Shown: in pieces, positions 57,713-64,000 of the stretch
Layout of the letters: every line of letters begins with the position of its first letter
Numbering within the stretch: the stretch's first letter is position 1
Origin: Branchiostoma floridae
Taxonomy: Eukaryota > Chordata > Leptocardii > Amphioxiformes > Branchiostomatidae
NCBI RefSeq assembly: GCF_000003815.2
Contig: NC_049991.1
Span: 4,080,437-4,144,436, forward strand
Direction: 5' to 3'
Length of the DNA: 64,000 nt
Notes under the pieces: model-generated
The model's database searches: none
What the model was told of the DNA's origin: nothing
What the model saw: the letters and a program-made list of their open reading frames with translations, nothing else
Translations under genes and position numbers: made by a program

Positions 57713-59399
57713 TACTTATATATGATCTAGAAACACAGACATACACACGCCCCGAAACAATAACGCTAGTTCACGTTTATTCGCGGGGGGTAACATATAT
57801 CTGTTGTTTTAAAAACGCAGGATGTTTAGGGACAGGTGATGGTGATTCCAATATTCTAGAAAATATTGCAGCTTGATATATATAACAATGGATATATGAA
57901 ACTTAAGTATATGGAATGATTGAAGTTTAATACACTAGTTGATTTACTCGACCCCGCGATAGAGAACTAGTGCTTCCTGCATTTATCAAGAATTCTAAGC
58001 CTAAATATTACTATGGCACTTTATGTATAGTAGTACAACCTGACAGAGCCTCATTTGCAGTATTATCATTTTTTTGATAAGGACATCGTATAGAGTCAAA
58101 TTTTGTAGGGAACACTGACGTGCATATGAAGCCAACTGTTGCCACTGATTCATAAAAACCAAATGAATGTACGATGAATAAAATGCAAGAAAATGATATG
58201 ATAAAAGGATGTTATCTGATGGCGTCCTGTTGATTAAATTTCCTGAGGAACTAGTGTAGGGTTCAATTTCCTGAAGAAGGCGGTTACAATTTCCTGTCAA
58301 ACATAGACAACACAGAATGAATTGTAGAAAAACTAGTTTAGTTCAGACCGAACATGCAGAGAGATTTGGACAAATTGACATATGACATTACAACAATGAT
58401 ATCACACAGTTTAGTTCAGTATCATCTTAAAATCATTCGTCTTAAAATCATTCTATTGCACAGTACACCCAGTCCGGCTCTGTCGAGCTCTCCATATAGC
58501 ATAGGAGGAAGATATTGACATTCGCCAAATATCCCTGAAGAGCTTGCTAACATAGAATGAACATGTTTCTTTGACACATGCGTACGTAAATATGCTAATC
58601 TGAAGTGGTTTTCTGACAGGGCAAGGCCTGTTGGCGACAAATAATTGTGGTAATGTTTTTGACGACTTTCCATTGCTGTAACACTGACGTGTGCAGGGTG
58701 GGTGGAATTCTTGATCTCTAAAAACAAAATGGCGGCGCTGAAAATGCCAAGTCGTTGTTTTCGGCCCCAGATTGGATGCAAGATAACGTTATTTAAAGGC
58801 GAAGTGTTGCCACTGAATTTAAAAAAATGCACAATCATGATAGAGTTTAATCAAAAGAGATTTGTAGTGATCACGCCTAATGGTAATTAGTTTGTGCCCT
58901 CTCGCTACATTTTTTCAAATTGGGACATCTTTTTAAAGGTCATCATTTTAAGCGACCAAATCTCAACCTGTTTGCGAGGTGTTGGCGAAGTTTTGGCGAC
59001 TGTTAGCGAATCATATTTCAAAAACAGTCGCCTCGGAGGCGTCATAGTAAAAGACCGTCGGTGTAGGTTAGACATCCAGGTGATAAGATACACCCCCAAA
59101 AAGCAGTTACTTAAGCAACTGGATATGATTTTAGAAACGGTCAGACGTTTCAACCAGCACTGTCACTGTCACTATAGAACGGCCACACTGTAACAGTGCC
59201 ACTGAGGAAAACTGGTGGATGCTACATGTAGTTGAAACGTCTGACCTAGGGGTGGGTAACCGGTACCGGTACCAAAAATGGTTTTTCTTATTGGACCGGT
59301 CCGGAAAAATCGGACCTGAAGAAAATCGGTAGACCGGATGTTGGACCTATTGCGAAATGAACGTGATCAGGCATTTTGGGACTTACTGGTCGAAGAAAA
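57713..59399. other. No gene seen
   Basis: AT-rich; a possible short first-exon-like stretch near 58728 (AAAATGGCGGCGCTGAAAATG, then PSRCFRPQIGC in frame) could not be connected to any other exon. Repeats occupy 59085-59340. Confidence 0.3.
59202..59237 (+). repeat. Divergent hammerhead-like repeat copy
   Basis: CTGAGGA, a stem with AACT/AGTT at its base, then GAAACGTCTGACC. An inverted partial copy of the same family's 3' region lies directly upstream (59085-59160, minus). Confidence 0.35.
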
Positions 59400-60935
59400 T
59401 ACAGTGGAAGCCAGTTAATTGCACCTCGGATAAACGCACACTTCGGGTAATTGCACGGAATCCCCAAATCCCAAACCGTCTCCCATTCACTCAATTGTTA
59501 GTGACTTCGCTTATCTGCACGACAAAAATCACCAACGCCGGATAATTGCACGAAAATTTGTCAAACATCTTCGACAAATTGACTGATAATGCGTGCTAAA
59601 ATCGTTAGACACGGTACAAATAAGCCCACAACGGCCTTTGTGAAGTCGCTATACTGACAACATTATGAAATTGTTATTGAGATCAAAAGAAGTGATATTG
59701 TGGGGTCGGCACCATGAAGAGACGCCCGCCCGCTAAAGGTCGACAAAGCCGGCATTACCATTTGGCAGACAACTTGCTATGACATACTCAATAACAACTG
59801 TTCTCTATCTGTTCATTGTCTAATTACGTAATTAGGGTCGCGGGGAAATACTTATGGGGTGGTTTTACGTTCTTGGCAGCCAGTCGGAAACAACACAGCG
59901 ACTCGGGGCCTATAGACGGACATAACACTCGCCTTCGGCGGTGCAGTGCTTTAGTTTCGTGATCAGGAAGCTACATAGCGTATACAGTAACTTACTTTTA
60001 GTTTCGATTTCAAGTGCATTGCAGTACGATGTTTCGTGAAGACATGTATATGACGTCCGGAGAACAAAAAAAAAAGAGGTAGTACAACGCACNNNNNNNN
60101 NNNNNNNNNNNNNNNNNNNNNNNNNNNNNNNNNNNNNNNNNNNNNNNNNNNNNNNNNNNNNNNNNNNNNNNNNNNNNNNNNNNNNNNNNNNNNNNNNNNN
60201 NNNNNNNNNNNNNNNNNNNNNNNNNNNNNNNNNNNNNNNNNNNNNNNNNNNNNNNNNNNNNNNNNNNNNNNNNNNNNNNNNNNNNNNNNNNNNNNNNNNN
60301 NNNNNNNNNNNNNNNNNNNNNNNNNNNNNNNNNNNNNNNNNNNNNNNNNNNNNNNNNNNNNNNNNNNNNNNNNNNNNNNNNNNNNNNNNNNNNNNNNNNN
60401 NNNNNNNNNNNNNNNNNNNNNNNNNNNNNNNNNNNNNNNNNNNNNNNNNNNNNNNNNNNNNNNNNNNNNNNNNNNNNNNNNNNNNNNNNNNNNNNNNNNN
60501 NNNNNNNNNNNNNNNNNNNNNNNNNNNNNNNNNNNNNNNNNNNNNNNNNNNNNNNNNNNNNNNNNNNNNNNNNNNNNNNNNNNNNNNNNNNNNNNNNNNN
60601 NNNNNNNNNNNNNNNNNNNNNNNNNNNNNNNNNNNNNNNNNNNNNNNNNNNNNNNNNNNNNNNNNNNNNNNNNNNNNNNNNNNNNNNNNNNNNNNNNNNN
60701 NNNNNNNNNNNNNNNNNNNNNNNNNNNNNNNNNNNNNNNNNNNNNNNNNNNNNNNNNNNNNNNNNNNNNNNNNNNNTAAATAAACTGTGCGTTGTACTAC
60801 CTCCCATACCACCTCTCGGACCCTCCGACCGTCGTGATGCGGTCCAAATGACCAACTCCGCATTATCGCACACGCCGGATAATTGCACGGAATTCGCTGG
60901 CAAATCGGGTGTGCAATTAAGCGGCTTCCACTGTA
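59400..60935. mobile_element. Larger Tigger/pogo-like element containing the assembly gap
   Basis: The left end TACAGTGGAAGCCAGTTAAT and the right end (…AATTAAGCGGCTTCCACTGTA) match the short MITE at 28863-29040, with TA borders. Repeated GGATAATTGCACG motifs lie inside both ends. The middle is unknown because of the N run, so a transposase gene cannot be excluded. Confidence 0.5.
60093..60776. other. Assembly gap (N run)
   Basis: 684 Ns. The bases on either side are inverted repeats: GAGGTAGTACAACGCAC immediately before and GTGCGTTGTACTACCTC shortly after, so a palindrome probably caused the gap. Two long frames that cross the Ns are artefacts. Confidence 0.95.
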
Positions 60936-61599
60936 GCAAGAGCGAAGTAGAGTAGAGTCTATATGAAGGTTTACAGCCATTTGTACATATGCAGTTAGCC
61001 TTGTGGGATTTTAAAACACCAGTGGCAGTCGAATACTCCACAAAGCAGATTTCTTTGTTGCGAAATGGACCATTGTTTTGAGTATCGTCCATTCAAAAGT
61101 TTTCACATACTGAATCAGGTCCAAGTTCAGGTCCGGATCTGGACCTGATCCTCTGGACCTGATATGGACCTGGACCTGAACTTTCTGTAACAGTACCTAC
61201 CCCTAATCTGACCGTTTCAAAACACTGGGGAAATGAGGCCACGCCAATTGTAACCAAGGACGTTTTATATAACGTACATTTGAATAGCGTCGTTTTATAT
61301 AACGTTCTTGTTACGACTTCCATGGAAGTTAGGAGAAAAATAATGAGAACTGTGCTTATTAGCACCGACAGTTTATTTTTTTTCAAGACCTCTTACCCTG
61401 GCGCGCAAAGAACTTTTTTTCTGAGCAACATGTGTAGCTGGCTCCCAAATTAGGTCTGATTTAGTGCCAAGTAGCCACTTGGCACAGTTTCTTTTGAATA
61501 CACGCACTTACGTAAAAGATCATTAAAGATCAAATTAGAGTTCCACGAACACATACCTATGCCAAATAAACCAGGTTTGTTATCTAGAATGATGTCTGC

Positions 61600-62845
61600 A
61601 GACATAAATATGTTACTCATTACATTTTATCCTATATGCCTGGAGTTGGTTCATAACATTTCGCCATTTCTTATACAAATTAGATCCCTATTTACATAAT
61701 AATATTAAATTGTATCAAGCATCACTTAAGCTATCAGCATACCAAAAATCATGATGATCCTTTCATCCCTTCTTGACTATTCTCTTTCAAAGTAGGAAAC
61801 TAAACCGGCTCCTGCAGTTCAAGAAAAGACGTTAGCGGACCCAAACATACACCTCTTACTCTCTGCCATCTTTCTCAGTTACATATGTAACAAGTTTGAA
61901 AGTACAATCACGGAATACAGTGGATTTATCAACTTTTCTCATTTATTATGCAAATTAGCTGTTACTTACATAATTAGTATCTCATTATGTAAGTTTTTAC
62001 TTAGGCTATCTACACACCAAAAATCATGACGATCCGTCAACACGTTCATATTTTCTCATTAATAATGCAAATGAGATCATCATCGGCATAATTGATATGT
62101 ATTGATATTTTTTTCTTTCTCAGCTACAAAAGTTTCAAGTTTGAAAGGCCTATAAAGGAATGCAGTGGATTTACAAACTTTCCTCATTAATTATGCAAAT
62201 TAGCTGTCGATTTGCATAATTAGCATTCTATTGGCTATCTACATACCAAATATCAGGACGATCCGTCAACACTTTCATATTTTCATAATTAATATGTATT
62301 GATATTTCTCTCTTTCTCATCTATATATGTGAAGTCTATATATGTGAAGTTCGAAAGTTCTATCATGAAATGCACGGGATTTATAAACTTTCCTCATTAA
62401 TTACGCAAATTAGTTGCTGATTTGCATGATTATTATTCCGTTAGGTACATTGTTACTAGGGCTATCTACATACCAAAAAAAATGACGATCCATCAAAACG
62501 TTCACGGGTTATTCTCTTGCAAAGTTTGAAAAGAAATCGGTGACTGCAGTGCTAAACAAGCCGCTGGGGGGTTCAAACTTGCAGCACTTACTCTCTGCCC
62601 CAAGGGCTATCTGCCACTTCAAAATCATAACCACAGCATGTCCAAAACAAGAGATATAAAAAATTGAGGTTCTGCTGCAGTACCTTAGCAAGCCGCTAGG
62701 GGGCTCATTATCGAATTTGACCTTCGTTTTCTCGACCCCTACCCACATACCAAATATTATCGGGATCCATCCACGGCTTCTTGAGTTATGCTGTTAAAAG
62801 ACAGACACACAGACTCACAAGCTCAAAACATAACCTTAGCCATTT
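61600..62845. repeat. Interspersed repeat family, several tandem partial copies
   Basis: At least four repeats of the block TTTCTCAG-CTACATATGT…CTCATTAATTATGCAAATTA, then one complete 3' part (GCAGTACCTTAGCAAGCCGC, GACCTTCGTTTTCTCGACCC). The array ends at TTTTGGCAAAGGTAAAGATA, as other copies do. Confidence 0.6.
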
Positions 62846-64000
62846 TGGCAAAGGTAAAGATATGGCACAAACTCTGTCTATAGAGGTTACACATCTAAGT
62901 AGAAGAAATTACATGGCACAGAGTAAATCGAAACCTGAAGAAATTCCCTTTCATGAAGAGTCATGCGTTTCAAATAGCATAAACTATCTTTTATCATTGA
63001 TATTCTGTCGTAAACAAGTGAAACAAATGTCCATACATAAATGAGTCTGAATTAGTTTCCTTTAATTAGTACGTAACTGTCTGCAACTTCTAGGAGCAAA
63101 AGACCACTAGGGATCTACCTGACTTAAGCAGGGCTTAAGGAAAGGCATTATGTAACTTTCGGACAAGACAGACCTGCAAAAAGTAGATTTCCCTAACATT
63201 ACTTGGCACAGTACAATAAGTACTGCCCCTAAAGCATTAAATTACAATAACCACCGAGAGAATCAATATACTATTGTCAGGGCTGTTTAAGAACTGCAAT
63301 CTTCCACATTGAATAAGATAAACAAATGCAACTCAACTCTAAACTACACTGTACCGCCATTTACTGTACTACCCAGAGTCTATGGGAACTTTAGAGACAC
63401 CCTACAATTCAAACTACAATCAGTAGTATCAAACTATCCTTTCCTCTCTTATCGTTTCAATACCTTACATGTCAATCTTACCTGTCAATTAGGTTATACA
63501 CAGTTGCTTGCAGACCCTAAAGACCTTCAAGTTAATCCATGCTCCACCAGTATCCACAAAAATCCCTGTTTTCAAATTATCTCTTGACCAAAAACAAAGT
63601 TGCTTGACTCTGTGCTTAGAAATCCATATGCCACCTCACCTTATTATTAGGGCATCACCCTTGACCTCAACATCAAGTGATTGACAGCAAATGGATGCCT
63701 GCACATCCAAGGACAAAGCTAAAGGGTCAATCAACCACTCGCCTACATACAAAAAATAATTAAAGTCTGTTGTTCCCTTCTTGAGTTATGAAAATGTCCT
63801 TTTCATCAACAAATTTCTACCCATTTTGAACTACATGGTACTGTCCGCCTGTCTGGAAAGGTCAAGGAGTCTGACCCATGGGCCTTAGGAACGCGTCAAC
63901 TGTGCTGTACAGCTGCTAGCGGTGGAATCAACCAAACCAGGCTGGGGGGGGGTTGTAATTCTTCAGAATTTTTTGACAAAAATGCCCCGGCTATCCCTAA
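62846..64000. other. No gene seen
   Basis: Non-coding by eye; no strong splice-bounded frame or repeat end recognised. Confidence 0.4.

Noticed and set aside
59910-61092. Two ~360-aa minus-strand frames
   Set aside because: Most of each is the N run; the flanking residues show no domain.

Overview
The window reads as invertebrate-chordate nuclear DNA, most likely amphioxus (Branchiostoma). Genes are split into many small exons with GT-AG introns. Introns and gaps are full of MITE-like elements, an L2/CR1-type LINE and a Penelope-like element. The protein families (IRF, GBP, death-effector domains, subtilase) fit a deuterostome with an expanded innate-immune repertoire. The species call is inference. 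There is a 684-base assembly gap at 60093-60776.

Layout. 0-7.7 kb: repeats, including a complete piggyBac-like MITE (961-1902) and an AT-rich tandem array. 7.8-12.4 kb (+): a six-exon subtilisin-like (S8) protease of 595 aa with an intact catalytic triad, a TATA box and a poly(A) signal. 13-16 kb: repeats plus two orphan exon-like open frames. 16.2-23.8 kb (-): a ten-exon guanylate-binding-protein (GBP) GTPase of 624 aa. 26.0-34.9 kb (-): an interferon regulatory factor (IRF) with all five DNA-binding tryptophans, an IRF-association domain and, unusually, a C-terminal death-effector-like domain. 35.2-38.7 kb (-): four exons encoding a death-effector domain (DED), an acidic linker and a TRADD-N-like region. 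Their splice phase continues exactly into the first IRF exon only 316 bp away. 41.4-49.1 kb: nested transposons containing a LINE with ORF1 and ORF2. 49-64 kb: repeats, a decayed copy of the IRF/DED exon (53.4 kb) and a Tigger-like element that contains the gap.

The main result is a candidate chimeric immune gene, DED - TRADD-N-like - IRF DBD - IAD - DED, directly upstream of and co-oriented with a GBP. Every exon join in the model keeps frame. Skipping one 31-nt exon would also place the IRF/DED frame in phase with the GBP. If real, death-fold adaptor, transcription-factor and GTPase-effector modules would lie in one transcription unit. In vertebrates IRFs drive GBP transcription, so even as separate genes this is a suggestive cluster.

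A second theme is hammerhead-ribozyme-like cores (CTGANGA, a perfect hairpin, GAAA) in several dispersed repeats and in both inverted ends of the Penelope-like element.
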